A DNA stretch of 56,595 nucleotides from NCBI GenBank assembly GCA_902786505.1, contig CADACS010000002.1, forward strand, positions 70,684-127,278, given 5' to 3'. A model generated the notes under the pieces. The model ran no database searches. It was given only the letters and a program-made list of their open reading frames with translations, and was not told the DNA's origin. This stretch comes from an uncultured Planctomycetota bacterium. Its GTDB lineage: Bacteria > Planctomycetota > Planctomycetia > Pirellulales > Thermoguttaceae. The translations under genes and the position numbers were made by a program. Within the stretch, counting starts at the first letter, position 1, and each line of letters begins with the position of its first letter. Shown here one piece after another: positions 1 to 9,221 of the stretch.

Positions 1-18
1 GCCCTTGTCGCGCTATGA
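1..18 (+). CDS. 3' end of an upstream gene (possible)
   Basis: The window opens in a frame reading Ala-Leu-Val-Ala-Leu-stop (TGA at 16-18). The next gene is GspG-like, and gspF is its usual upstream neighbour, so this could be the tail of GspF. Five codons are too few to identify it. Confidence 0.25.
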   Translation, partial: ALVAL

Positions 19-32
19 GAAAAAGGATTCCC

Positions 33-82
33 AGCCGCGAACGAGCCTCGACGCTGGAAGAGGGGCGCGTTAGTTCGCGGCT
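33..82 (+). promoter_or_regulatory. 10-bp perfect hairpin upstream of the pseudopilin operon
   Basis: AGCCGCGAAC at 33-42 pairs perfectly with GTTCGCGGCT at 73-82 across a 30-base loop. No T-run follows, so it is not a classical terminator. It could be an intercistronic processing or stability hairpin between the upstream gene and the GspG-like gene. Confidence 0.35.
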
Positions 83-135
83 CCCTCCCCAAATCCCCCC
101 TTAACTAAGGTTGATATATCAAGGAGACGGACGTC

Positions 136-1410
136 ATGAAACGCCTCGCTGGAACGAACTCTAAAGAGTCAGGTTTTACACTGTTGGAATTGCTGATCGT
201 CTTGGCGATTCTGATCGTGATCATCGGTATTCTCGGAACGACCGTCTGGGGTTCCTACAAAAAAGCTCTTGTCCGCGCCGCGACCGTTCAGGTAACGACG
301 ACCTTGCAGAACGCGTGCGAAGACTTCCGTTTGGATTTCAAGCGGTATCCGACGCAAAAAGAAGGGCTCTACATTCTCGCCAATATGGACAATCCGGAAG
401 CGCAGAACGTCGGCGCGAACGGAATGCAGAACAACAACAATAACAACAACGGCAATAACAATAATAACAACGGGAACAACAATAACAACAATAATAATAA
501 CAACAATAACGGTATGACCGGCATGCAGACTGGCATGGATATGAACACGGGTATGCCCAATATGCAAAACAACATGCAGCAGGGTATGGACGGTATGACG
601 GGCATGGGAACGGGCGCTGACATGACCGGCATGGGTACGGGCATGGACATGACTGGCATGGGTACGGGCATGGATATGACCGGTATGGGCGGCATGGGTA
701 CGGGCATGGACATGACCGGCATGGGCGGCATGCAGGGCGGAAACGGCATGGATCCCAACTTTGGCGGCAACATGAACAACATGAACAACAACAATATGAA
801 TCAGACGCCCGCCGACCCGCCGCGCCCGAAGATTATTGAACCGCTGATCAAGGAAAAAGACCTTATCGATCCGTGGAACAATCCCATCAAATACGAATAC
901 CCGACCGCTAAAGGCGACGGCAAACGTCCGGCGATCTGGTCGTGCGGTCCCGACGGCGAAGACAACAACGGAGAAGGGGACGACATTATCAACTGGGATC
1001 CGGAAGACCGATCCGGTCAGGAGCGCATGCAGCGTCAGCAGCAACAGCAGCAAAACCAGTTCAATAACGGCATGAACCCCGGCATGGATCAAGGCTTTGG
1101 CATGGATCAAGGCTTTGGCGGCATGCCCGGCGGTAACGGTATGGATCAAGGCTTTGGCGGCATGCCCGGCGGTAACGGTATGGACCAAGGCTTTGGCGGT
1201 ATGCCCGGCGGTAACGGTATGGACCAAGGCTTTGGCGGCATGCCCGGCGGGAACGGCATGGACCAGGGTTTTGGCGGCATGCCCGGCGGGAATCCCGGCA
1301 TGAACCCCGGCATGAACCCCGGCATGAACCCCGGCGGCAATAACGGCATGAACCCCGGTGGGAACCAAGGCGGCAATAACGGAGGAAACCCCGGCGGGTT
1401 TATGATGTAA
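136..1410 (+). CDS. gspG: GspG-like type II secretion major pseudopilin with Asn/Gly/Met-rich inserts
   Basis: Major pseudopilin of a type II secretion system, which polymerises into the periplasmic pseudopilus. The class III signal is clear: Gly13 precedes FTLLE, with the conserved Glu at +5 and a hydrophobic helix to about residue 36. The GspG core follows, with FRLDFKRYPTQKEGL near 65-80 and, after a long insert, LIDPWNNPIKYEYP and a CGPDGEDNNGEGDDI segment resembling the calcium-site loop of GspG. The protein has 424 residues, whereas typical GspG has about 140-150. The excess is an Asn/Gly run (about 97-131), Met-Gly-Thr-Asp repeats (about 132-215), and a C-terminal tail with five GMDQGFGGMPGGN repeats. 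AAGGAG lies just upstream of the ATG. The core assignment is firm; the role of the inserts is unknown. Confidence 0.88.
   Translation: MKRLAGTNSKESGFTLLELLIVLAILIVIIGILGTTVWGSYKKALVRAATVQVTTTLQNACEDFRLDFKRYPTQKEGLYILANMDNPEAQNVGANGMQNNNNNNNGNNNNNNGNNNNNNNNNNNNGMTGMQTGMDMNTGMPNMQNNMQQGMDGMTGMGTGADMTGMGTGMDMTGMGTGMDMTGMGGMGTGMDMTGMGGMQGGNGMDPNFGGNMNNMNNNNMNQTPADPPRPKIIEPLIKEKDLIDPWNNPIKYEYPTAKGDGKRPAIWSCGPDGEDNNGEGDDIINWDPEDRSGQERMQRQQQQQQNQFNNGMNPGMDQGFGMDQGFGGMPGGNGMDQGFGGMPGGNGMDQGFGGMPGGNGMDQGFGGMPGGNGMDQGFGGMPGGNPGMNPGMNPGMNPGGNNGMNPGGNQGGNNGGNPGGFMM
1099..1302 (+). repeat. 39-bp tandem repeat encoding GMDQGFGGMPGGN
   Basis: Five near-identical 39-base units occur in frame in the tail of the GspG-like gene, preceded by a partial unit and followed by shorter GMNP units. 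Differences between units are mostly synonymous, as expected for recent tandem duplication. Such an array could change length by slippage without breaking the frame. Confidence 0.8.
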
Positions 1411-1479
1411 TTTATTCGCGCGACGGTTAAGGGAAGGGCTTCGTTTTGGAGTTCTTTCCTACGTCCTTTACCGAACGAC

Positions 1480-1515
1480 GCGACGCGGGCGCTTTGCCCG
1501 AGTCGCGCCTTTTGT
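1480..1515 (+). terminator. Hairpin terminator after the GspG-like gene
   Basis: GCGACGCGGGC (1480-1490) pairs with GCCCGAGTCGC (1496-1506) with one mismatch and a 5-base loop, followed by a short T-rich tract. It lies between the GspG- and GspH-like genes, so it may reduce transcription of the minor pseudopilins relative to the major one. Confidence 0.55.
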
Positions 1516-1586
1516 TATCCGGTCGCCGCCGTAAGCCGACCGCGCGCGACTGACGCCAGCCAAGCGTGTTTCTCAGCGAGGTAAAG

Positions 1587-3455
1587 ATGAGAAGGACTGC
1601 GTTTACGCTGTTGGAGCTTATACTCGTCCTGGCGATTATTATTTCGATCGCCGCGATGGGTATTGCCGGCTTTCAGCGCCAATACGCGCGTTCTCAATTC
1701 AAAAACGGCGTCGTTCAGCTTCAAATCGATCTTCTTTCGACGCGTCTGGTCGCCATGCAGTCTGGCACGGCGTACGTCTTTCGCTACGTGCCCGGCTCTT
1801 CGGTATATGAAATCGCGCCGCTCAAGACGCTTCAGGAAGCGCTCTACCGCATGAACGGCGACGCGCTCGACGACTCGTCCGACTCGTTGGGCGGCTCGCT
1901 CGCGTCGGTTGGCGGCGGACTGAGCGCGCCGTCGGTTGGAGCCGTCGGATTAAGTTCGCCGACGGGCCTGTACGGCGAACCGGAGTATACCGACGATCTC
2001 TTTTCGCAGGAAAACATTCTCGCCGATCTAAAAGCGGCGTCGGCTCTTAACGCGACTATGGCGCGTCAGGCCGCGTCGCTCGGCGGTTCGGAGTCGGCGT
2101 ACGGCGGCAGTCTCCAGTCGCCCGGCGGTACGACGTCCGCGTTTGACTCTTCTTCGCTTTACGAATCGACGGATCAGCCGCTTGGCGGCCTAACGGGCAC
2201 CCTTGCGTCGTCGAATCCGCCGGCGCCGTCCGATCCTCTGGCGAGTTCCGCGTTTGGCGCGTCGTCCGATTTCAGCGGTTCAGGCTCGGAATTCGCGCTT
2301 GGAACCGACCTTACCGGGGGGATAGCGTCCGAGACGGCCAATACGATAACGGTTCGCGACCTGACGCCTTACGAAAAGAAGCTCGTTAACGAGAACACGC
2401 TGGCGTGGCGCGCGAACGCCGACGGCGCGATTATACGCAAACAGACGACCGGCGACGTCGTCTTTACGTTCATGCGCGTTTCTCAATCGACGCCGTCGAA
2501 TCTGCGCGCCCATCGGCCTGGCGGAGTCGCGCGGTCGAGCGCCGAAGAAGCGACCGGCGTGGCGGCGGAAGGGGAAGACCTCGGTTCGGCGCTGGGCGGG
2601 TCCCTTCGTTCGATTCCGAGCGGATCGGGCGATTCCGAAGGGCTTGGCGGAGGGCTGAATTCGATTCCGGGCGACGACGCCGCTAACGACGATTTCCCCA
2701 TTCTCGGCGAGGAAGCGACGCCCGTCAGTATGTGGTCGGAACCGCTCGTCTTTTATCCGAACGGCAAGACGTCGAACGCGACGCTCGGATTCGCGTGCGT
2801 CGGCGACTATACCTTTTATTCAGAGATCGCGCTGCGCGGCATGACGGGCGTGGCGCGCGTCTCGTCGATTTCCGCGCTTCCGCCCGGCGTCGATCCGGCC
2901 GCCTCTTCGTTAACGCAGGAACAGCTGTTCCGGCTCTATCATCCGGGGCAAGACTACGCCGCCGGCGCGAACGCGGCGAATCCGACGCTTGGCGGACCGT
3001 TGGGCGGCGCGCTCGGCGGAGCGGACGCGTCCGCGTCGGCCGATATAACCGGCGGCGCGTTAGGAACGTCTGAGTTCGACGGGAACATTCCGGATCTGTC
3101 GCCGAATTCGCTCGACACGCTGGCGGCGCCCGGAATCAATTACGGCTCCGCGCGCGCGGACGCCGGATACGGATCACAAATGCGGCGATCCGGATATCAG
3201 TTTAACGAGACCTTGCCGTCCGGGACTCCCGACGCGAATCAACCGCCCGCGCCGCAAACTTCTTCCCCGGATTTCGGCTTGCCGCAAACGACGACAAGTT
3301 CGGCGCTTGCGCCAGATTCCGGCGCGGGCCCGGCCGGCGGTTCGCTTGGGAATAATTTCGGCTCTGACGGAACGGGCGCGTTCGGCGCGTCGTCAAATAC
3401 GCAAGACGGCCGCGAGCGCGAGTTAGATCAAACAAAGACGGGAGGCGCGCTATGA
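1587..3455 (+). CDS. gspH: GspH-like minor pseudopilin with Gly/Ser/Ala/Leu-rich inserts
   Basis: Minor pseudopilin. ATG 1587 is preferred over a GTG at 1566 because GAGGTAAAG lies directly upstream, and it puts the peptidase site close to the N-terminus (MRRTA before FTLLEL, Glu at +5; Ala instead of the usual Gly at -1). The hydrophobic helix and the FKNGVVQLQIDLLSTRLVAMQSG segment fit the GspH/FimT family. The protein has 622 residues against the usual 150-200. Most of the excess is low-complexity sequence with recurring LGGSL, LGGGL and LGGALGG motifs, interleaved with segments that look folded, such as MWSEPLVFYPNGKTSNATLG. It overlaps the next gene by 4 bases. Family assignment rests on the N-terminus and gene order. 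Confidence 0.75.
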   Translation: MRRTAFTLLELILVLAIIISIAAMGIAGFQRQYARSQFKNGVVQLQIDLLSTRLVAMQSGTAYVFRYVPGSSVYEIAPLKTLQEALYRMNGDALDDSSDSLGGSLASVGGGLSAPSVGAVGLSSPTGLYGEPEYTDDLFSQENILADLKAASALNATMARQAASLGGSESAYGGSLQSPGGTTSAFDSSSLYESTDQPLGGLTGTLASSNPPAPSDPLASSAFGASSDFSGSGSEFALGTDLTGGIASETANTITVRDLTPYEKKLVNENTLAWRANADGAIIRKQTTGDVVFTFMRVSQSTPSNLRAHRPGGVARSSAEEATGVAAEGEDLGSALGGSLRSIPSGSGDSEGLGGGLNSIPGDDAANDDFPILGEEATPVSMWSEPLVFYPNGKTSNATLGFACVGDYTFYSEIALRGMTGVARVSSISALPPGVDPAASSLTQEQLFRLYHPGQDYAAGANAANPTLGGPLGGALGGADASASADITGGALGTSEFDGNIPDLSPNSLDTLAAPGINYGSARADAGYGSQMRRSGYQFNETLPSGTPDANQPPAPQTSSPDFGLPQTTTSSALAPDSGAGPAGGSLGNNFGSDGTGAFGASSNTQDGRERELDQTKTGGAL

Positions 3456-4099
3456 AACGCCGCGACGCGTTTACCCTGATGGAAATTCTAATCGTTCTCG
3501 CGATCCTCGGATTTGGCATGACGCTGATCGTCGAGATGACGACCTTTGCGGCGCGCAATTCCGAACGCGTCGAAGAAGACACAATCGTACAGCTGGCGTG
3601 CGAGAATCTAATGAATTCCATTTTGGCGGGCGAAGCGGTCGCTCACGTGGGCGTTTCGACTCCGATTCCCGACGCGCCGAACTGGGAGACGAGCGTCGAG
3701 CTGCTCGACGGCCCGATCGAGAAGCTGGTCGCCATTCGCATAACGGCGCAGCGTTATGTCGTAGAAGAAGTTCCGTCGCTTGCCGATCCGACGGTCCCGA
3801 TTGCGACAAAAGTCCCGGACGTCGGAAAATTTTACGTGATTAAAGAATGGGCGCGCCGCGACGAGATTAAGGCGGTCGTCGTCAGTCCGCCCGAAACGAA
3901 TCAGAACGCGGACGGAATGGCCGGAGGTCCGCTTGGCGGAGGTCTGGACGGCCTGTCCGGCGGGGTTGAAAGCGCGGACGCTCCGTACGACCCGTTTGCT
4001 TCGATAGACGCCGCGCTCGATTCCGGTCCGCAGGCGCCTCAGACGAACGGCGGTCCGCCGGCCGGAGCCCTTGGCGGCGGTTTGCTTGACGGATTTTGA
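3452..4099 (+). CDS. gspI: GspI-like minor pseudopilin
   Basis: Its start overlaps the stop of the GspH-like gene in an ATGA, indicating translational coupling. The class III signal is MKRRDA before FTLMEILIVLAIL with Glu at +5. The following NLMNSIL and W-E-x-x-V-E-L-L segments fit GspI. The first 150 residues are of normal family length. The last 65 are a Gly/Ala/Leu-rich tail with GGPLGGGLDGLSGG and GALGGG motifs like those in the GspH- and GspJ-like neighbours. The order G-H-I-J matches standard type II secretion operons. It is expected to join the pseudopilus tip complex. Confidence 0.72.
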   Translation: MKRRDAFTLMEILIVLAILGFGMTLIVEMTTFAARNSERVEEDTIVQLACENLMNSILAGEAVAHVGVSTPIPDAPNWETSVELLDGPIEKLVAIRITAQRYVVEEVPSLADPTVPIATKVPDVGKFYVIKEWARRDEIKAVVVSPPETNQNADGMAGGPLGGGLDGLSGGVESADAPYDPFASIDAALDSGPQAPQTNGGPPAGALGGGLLDGF

Positions 4100-4138
4100 C
4101 GCGGAATAACCGCGAATTGGAATAAACGGCGTAACAAA

Positions 4139-6628
4139 ATGAAACAGCGACGTTTACAAATGACGAAACCGACTATAATTTCGGCGCCGCGCGTCGGAAC
4201 GGAGAGAGCGTTTACCCTATTGGAAATGCTTCTCGTTCTTGCGCTTATCGTCGTTCTGTTGGGCGGTTTGGCCAGTCTGATTCGCGTTTTCTCCAACAGC
4301 TACCTTGCCGACGAGCGTCGCGTGAGCGGGGCCCAGCTCGCGCGGTCGATTTCTCAGATGCTGAGCGACGATCTCGTCGCCGCCGTGCAAGACCCGATTC
4401 AATCGGTGTCGGAAGATCCTTCGCGGCAATACATACGGCATTTCGGGCTGCGCGGGGACGCGCGCTCGCTCCAGATCGACGTCGTTCAGCCGAATCTATT
4501 TGTCTCAACGGCGACCGCGGAAGAGAATCAGCGCGTTCTGCGCGGGGGCGACAAAACGTCGGACGCCAAACAAGTTCCCGAGTTGAAGACGATCTTTTAC
4601 GAGTTTATTCCGATTAACTCCGTTCAGGAGCCGGAAGAAAAAGGGTCGTCGCCGACGCCGGCCGGTTCAGGCGCGGGCGAGAATCTCGGCTCGTCTCTTT
4701 CCGGTTCGCTCTCGACGTCTTCTTCGGGCTTAGACGGCGCGCTTGGCGCGTCCGGCGATTTTGCCGGCGACGTCTTTCCCAATCCCGACCTTCCATTAAC
4801 GCAGAAGTACGGCCTGTCGCGGCGCGAGCTCGATTACGAGACGCCCGACAAAAAGACCGAGGGCGAGACGGGCGGACAGACGTCGGCTCCGGGCGCAATC
4901 GATCAAACGACGGGCGCTGCGGAATCGACGCTTGCCGGCTCGCTTACGGCGCCTCCCGACGCGGCGAATTCGCAACTTGCGGGCGATTCGCAGCTCAATC
5001 CGTTGGGCGGTCAGGAAGAGACCGCGGAGGAATTCTATAAGCCGCCGATGACCGCCGAGCAGATCGCAATGGATACCGACGACGGATACGTGTGGGCGCC
5101 GGAAGTCCTCGACTGCCGGTTTAGCTATTTCGACGGGACGAATTGGATTTCCTCATGGGACAGTATTGAAAGGGACGGGCTTCCGATCGCGATTAAGGTC
5201 GAGCTTAAGCTTGCGCCGCTGGACGACGTCGACGTTTACCGGCAGTCGCCGCTCCTCTTTGCGCTGCCGAAGCCGCCGAAGCTCGACGATATTGCGAAAC
5301 TTGCGGCCGACGCGGCCAAACAGGAACCGAAAAGCGCCGCCGACGTGAGCCGTCTCGCCGGCTCTCTCAGCGAAATCGCGTCGAACGAGAAACCGGGCCA
5401 GCCGGTCGACGTCTTTAATTCGTACCGTCCTCTTGAAATGATTCGCGCCGCCCTTACGGGCGTTCCGACGCGCCGCGAGACCCTGTCGTCGTCCGAACAG
5501 ATAGCCGTTTCTTCCGCGGCGACGGAAACGCTCGAAGGGGAAACAGAAGCGGCGCTCGGCGGATTCGATTCGAATCCCGAATTGGAACTTGGCGGCGGGC
5601 TCGGATCTTCCGACGCCGATCTGGCCGCCGGAGGCGCGCTAGGGGGCGCGGCTCAGGAGCCGGTCGATCCGGACCAGGCCGCCATGGAAGCGACCCTGCA
5701 GCTTGCCGCGAACGGCGCGGTCTTTAACTCGGCGGGCATATGCGTCGACTTTTCGAACGACGGCTCGTATGAGACGTTAGAAAGCCTCGCGGAAGAACTT
5801 GGCGTCGTCGAGCCGGTCGTCTATGAGGTCGTCGCGTATCTTCCGACGACTCCGATGAGCCGCGCGACGACCGTCGAACGGCGCCGTCCGGCGGTAACGC
5901 GCGCGGGCCGGGTTTCGACGCGCCGCAATACGGCGTCCGACGACAATTCCAGCCGCGGCCGACGCGAACGCGGGCAGAATCCGTACGCAACGGGCCGCGC
6001 GCGCCAGAATCGCGACCGCGTTCTAACGGAGCGGACGGCGACCGAACGTTCGGCGCGCGACCGGCAGGCGTCGTCGCGGCAGGTTTCCGAACGCGGCGCG
6101 GCGGCGCGGCAGACCGCGGAACGCGGCGAGAACGCGCGCGTCGCGACGCAGCGCGGCGCTATTGAGCGCGGCGGCGCCGGAAACCGCCGGCTTGTCGCGC
6201 GCGAGTTTACCGAACGGCTGGGCGCGAACGGAGGCTGGACCGACGAAGCGCGCGGGGACGCGTTCGATCCGATTACGCCGGGCGTCGGTCTTGGCGAGGC
6301 GGCGCCGACCGCGACGCCCGAGCCGGACGCGCCCGCGTTTGCCCCGACGCGCGCCGCGCCGGCCGTGCCGGAACCGGGCCCGTTGGCCGGCGGGCTGGCC
6401 GGGAACGGGGGCGCGACGCGAATCGACTCGCTGGATCCGTTCGCGATCGTCGATCAGCAGGTGGGGAACGTGCCGTTTGCGGCCGCGGGCAGCGAATTTG
6501 ACGCCATTGGCGGCGCGAGCGAGCCGGGCTTAATCGAAACGCCTTCGGGCGCGGCTACGGTCGCCGCGCCGACGGGAACTCCGCGGCAGGCGAACCGACA
6601 GAAATCGACGTGGATTCGCGGAAACTAG
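4139..6628 (+). CDS. gspJ: GspJ-like minor pseudopilin, strongly expanded
   Basis: The N-terminus holds a prepilin signal (TERA before FTLLEMLLVLALIVVLLGG) and the SNSYLADERRVSGAQLARSISQMLSDDL helix expected of GspJ. GspJ proteins usually have about 200 residues; this one has 829. Recognisable core pieces are spread out, for example LDCRFSYFDGTNWISSWDS near 325-345 and LPIAIKVELKL near 348. Between and after them lie Gly/Ser/Leu-rich stretches (LGSSLSGSL, LGGGLGSS, GGALGG) and an Arg/Ser/Gln-rich region near 580-690 with repeated ATER, SERGA and RQTAERG units. Neither ATG 4139 nor ATG 4160 has a convincing ribosome site, so the start is uncertain by 7 codons. Confidence 0.7.
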   Translation: MKQRRLQMTKPTIISAPRVGTERAFTLLEMLLVLALIVVLLGGLASLIRVFSNSYLADERRVSGAQLARSISQMLSDDLVAAVQDPIQSVSEDPSRQYIRHFGLRGDARSLQIDVVQPNLFVSTATAEENQRVLRGGDKTSDAKQVPELKTIFYEFIPINSVQEPEEKGSSPTPAGSGAGENLGSSLSGSLSTSSSGLDGALGASGDFAGDVFPNPDLPLTQKYGLSRRELDYETPDKKTEGETGGQTSAPGAIDQTTGAAESTLAGSLTAPPDAANSQLAGDSQLNPLGGQEETAEEFYKPPMTAEQIAMDTDDGYVWAPEVLDCRFSYFDGTNWISSWDSIERDGLPIAIKVELKLAPLDDVDVYRQSPLLFALPKPPKLDDIAKLAADAAKQEPKSAADVSRLAGSLSEIASNEKPGQPVDVFNSYRPLEMIRAALTGVPTRRETLSSSEQIAVSSAATETLEGETEAALGGFDSNPELELGGGLGSSDADLAAGGALGGAAQEPVDPDQAAMEATLQLAANGAVFNSAGICVDFSNDGSYETLESLAEELGVVEPVVYEVVAYLPTTPMSRATTVERRRPAVTRAGRVSTRRNTASDDNSSRGRRERGQNPYATGRARQNRDRVLTERTATERSARDRQASSRQVSERGAAARQTAERGENARVATQRGAIERGGAGNRRLVAREFTERLGANGGWTDEARGDAFDPITPGVGLGEAAPTATPEPDAPAFAPTRAAPAVPEPGPLAGGLAGNGGATRIDSLDPFAIVDQQVGNVPFAAAGSEFDAIGGASEPGLIETPSGAATVAAPTGTPRQANRQKSTWIRGN

Positions 6629-6674
6629 TTTTTTTGAACGTCGCGTCCGCGCGAGACGCTTACAGGAGCGAGAG

Positions 6675-8546
6675 ATGGAAAAGAATGAAGAAAGAACCGA
6701 CTCGGCCGCCGACGTCCGGCGCCGTGAGCGAAAACTTATCTATCGCATTCTCATTGTTCTGGCGTTAGGCGTCGGATTCGGCAAAATTATCTCGGTCGAT
6801 TCCGCGCATGACCGCGCGATTCAGAATTACCGCATGCAGCAGCTCCCGAACGTTCTGGAGAAGAAGTCGAAAGAGCTTACGGAGAAGGGCGTTACGGGCG
6901 ACCGATTCAACGCGGAAATGGATCGCGTTCTCAAAGCGTCTCTTGCCGACGCGAATAAAGCGCGGCCGACCCTTTCCGCGAACGACCGCAGCCGCTGGGC
7001 TACGATTCGCGCGCTCGTCGAGCCGGACGCGCGCGTCTATCGGTACGAGCCGGTTCTGAGCGACGCGATTAAAGAAGGGCGGATTAAGGAACTCAACGAC
7101 AAGAATCCGGCGAGTTACGGCAAGATTCCCTTTAAGTACTATTCCTACGAGCTGCTGCGCAACTGCGATTCGCCCTGTCCCGAACGGTACGAAACGGCGA
7201 ACCGGAAAGCGGAGCGTTACGTCAAACGGCTCGTCCCCTACGCGATCGACAAGGTCTGGGAAACGCCCGGCTGGGATTCGATCGACGTTGTTAAGCACGG
7301 GCTTAAAGACGAGGTTTTTGATCCTTCCAATCCCGCGTCGGGCTATATCTACTCGAGTAAGCCGACGCTCCTGCCGACCGTCATGGCGGGGCCGTATTGG
7401 ATTCTCTATCGCGTATTCGGCATAAGTATGGCGGATAAGCCGTTTGCGGCGGTTCGTATTCTGCTGGTCGTCTATAACCTTATACCGTTAGGAATCGCGT
7501 TTCTGTGTCTGGCGTCCCTGATCGACTCGGTCGGCAAGACGGACTGGGGCAGGTTCTTTGCGCTTGCCGCGGCGCTCTTTGCGAGTTTCGCGCTCACGTT
7601 CGTGGCGACGCTCAACAATCATGTGCCGGGGTTTGCGTGCGGAACAATCGCGCTTTGGGCCGGCATGAAGATCCTGCGCGAGGAGAACGTTAAGGGAATC
7701 TATTTCGCGCTTGCGGGCTTCTTTGGCGCGTTTTTCGTCGCGTGCGAATTGCCCGCGCTCGCGTTTGCGGGGCTGCTCTGTCTTGCGCTTCTTGTCAAAC
7801 GCCCGGCAAAGACGCTTTTAATCTCCGTTCCGTGCGGATTAATCGTCGTCGCCGCGTTCTTTGGCACGAATTATATCGCGCATCAGTCGTTCGCGCCCGC
7901 CTACGCGCATAAGCGCGACCATATGGAGCTCGCCGCGCGCGCCGAGCAGACGGAGGGCGAATCGGACGCCGCGGAGAAACTCGCGTTTGATCCGAACGAT
8001 TGGTATTACTACGTTTATTATCCGGCCGGCAAAGCGCGCGAAGCGAAAAACGCGCGGCTCTGCCATTGGGCGAACCGAACGGGCATCGACAAAGGGGAAC
8101 CGTCGATCGCGCGTTACGCGTTCCATTCGACGGTCGGCTCGCGCGGCGTCTTTTCGCTTGCGCCCATTTGGATCTTCAGTATCTTTGGGGCGTTCGCATT
8201 GCTCTTCTGCAAGAGGGCCGACGCGAAAGGACTGCGGATACTCGGCGCCATGACGCTCGTTATGACGGCGGTCTTCTTCGCGTTCTTCCTAACGCGGGAT
8301 CAGGGCGATCGCAACTACGGCGGCATGTCCTGCTATCCGCGCTGGTTCCTGCCGCTGACGCCGCTCTTTATTCTCGCGCTGGCGCCCGCGGCGGACGCGC
8401 TCTCAAAATCGCGTTTCGGCCGCGCGATCGCATGTTTGGCGCTCTTTATCGCCGCGGCGTCCGCGTTCTATCCGACGTGGTCGCCATGGATTTCGCCGTG
8501 GCTCTACGACTTCGCCGTCAGCTGCGGATGGATGAAGCCGTATTGA
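6675..8546 (+). CDS. Multi-pass membrane protein of unknown function
   Basis: A 623-residue protein with an N-terminal membrane anchor (about 23-40), a soluble region to about 230 with an ASGYIYSSKPTLLPTVM segment, then about nine further hydrophobic segments interrupted by a charged loop near 415-470. The topology (one anchor, a soluble domain, then a hydrophobic block) resembles membrane glycosyltransferases of the PMT/ArnT type, but I see no diagnostic motif and do not assign that activity. GGAGCGAGAG precedes the ATG. It follows the pseudopilin genes by 46 bases and may be co-transcribed, though it is not a known secretion component. Confidence 0.7.
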   Translation: MEKNEERTDSAADVRRRERKLIYRILIVLALGVGFGKIISVDSAHDRAIQNYRMQQLPNVLEKKSKELTEKGVTGDRFNAEMDRVLKASLADANKARPTLSANDRSRWATIRALVEPDARVYRYEPVLSDAIKEGRIKELNDKNPASYGKIPFKYYSYELLRNCDSPCPERYETANRKAERYVKRLVPYAIDKVWETPGWDSIDVVKHGLKDEVFDPSNPASGYIYSSKPTLLPTVMAGPYWILYRVFGISMADKPFAAVRILLVVYNLIPLGIAFLCLASLIDSVGKTDWGRFFALAAALFASFALTFVATLNNHVPGFACGTIALWAGMKILREENVKGIYFALAGFFGAFFVACELPALAFAGLLCLALLVKRPAKTLLISVPCGLIVVAAFFGTNYIAHQSFAPAYAHKRDHMELAARAEQTEGESDAAEKLAFDPNDWYYYVYYPAGKAREAKNARLCHWANRTGIDKGEPSIARYAFHSTVGSRGVFSLAPIWIFSIFGAFALLFCKRADAKGLRILGAMTLVMTAVFFAFFLTRDQGDRNYGGMSCYPRWFLPLTPLFILALAPAADALSKSRFGRAIACLALFIAAASAFYPTWSPWISPWLYDFAVSCGWMKPY

Positions 8547-8660
8547 AAGATTGCGAATCTCGTGTAAAACATAACGCGTCAGCAGGGCCGCCGACGGCGC
8601 GGCCGAGTTTGCGAAGGATCGCCCGCGAGCGCGGGAACGACGGGAAGAAAGAACGCCCAT

Positions 8661-9152
8661 ATGGCGAAGAAACAAGATAAAAAGAAAAAAGAAGACGACG
8701 GAATCGAGCGGGTCGTGAGCGAAAACCGAAAAGCTCGGTTCGATTACGATATTCTTGAAACGCTGGAGTGCGGAATCGCGCTCGTTGGAAGCGAAGTCAA
8801 GAGTTTGCGCGCCGGGACGATCTCCCTTTCGGAGTCGTACGCGCGCGTTCGGGACAACGAAGTCTTTCTTGTAAACTGCGATATTCCGGAATATATCGAC
8901 GCGAACCGATTCAATCACCGCCGCAAGCGGGACCGAAAGCTTCTCCTTCACAAGCGAGAAATTCAGCGGTTCGCGAAACGCGCACTTGAAAAAGGACTTA
9001 CGCTCGTGCCGCTCAAACTCTATTTCCGCGGCGGCCGCGCGAAACTCCTCGTCGGGCTCTGCAAAGGCAAGCAGAACTACGATAAACGTCAGGCGATGAA
9101 GAAGCAGGACGTCGAGCGCGGCTTGCGTCAGATGAAAATGCTCCGAAGATAG
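8661..9152 (+). CDS. smpB: SsrA-binding protein SmpB
   Basis: SmpB binds tmRNA and carries it to stalled ribosomes for trans-translation. The 163 residues match the family: VSENRKARFDYDILETLECGI, LVGSEVKSLR, SESYARV, CDIPEYIDANRFNH, RDRKLLLHKREI and the basic tail LVGLCKGKQNYDKRQ. The N-terminal 15 residues are Lys-rich and slightly extended. The tmRNA gene is not in the window. A hairpin terminator follows at once. Confidence 0.95.
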   Translation: MAKKQDKKKKEDDGIERVVSENRKARFDYDILETLECGIALVGSEVKSLRAGTISLSESYARVRDNEVFLVNCDIPEYIDANRFNHRRKRDRKLLLHKREIQRFAKRALEKGLTLVPLKLYFRGGRAKLLVGLCKGKQNYDKRQAMKKQDVERGLRQMKMLRR

Positions 9153-9178
9153 CCGCCTTATCCGACGGTAACGCTTAT

Positions 9179-9210
9179 GAACGCTCGCTTTGCCGGGCGT
9201 TCTTTTTTAT
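9179..9210 (+). terminator. Rho-independent terminator after smpB
   Basis: GAACGCTCG (9179-9187) pairs with CGGGCGTTC (9194-9202, one G:T pair) around a 6-base loop, followed by TTTTTTAT. It separates smpB from mutY. Confidence 0.8.
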
Positions 9211-9221
9211 AGGAACGCAAC

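Noticed and set aside
1099..1302. Regular repeats that could be mistaken for a CRISPR array
   Set aside because: The 39-base units are contiguous, in frame, and code for protein; there are no unique spacers.
169..1368. Long minus-strand open frame antisense to the GspG-like gene (His/Val-rich)
   Set aside because: It is a by-product of the Asn/Met/Gly repeats read backwards; the plus strand has a ribosome site, prepilin signal and family core.
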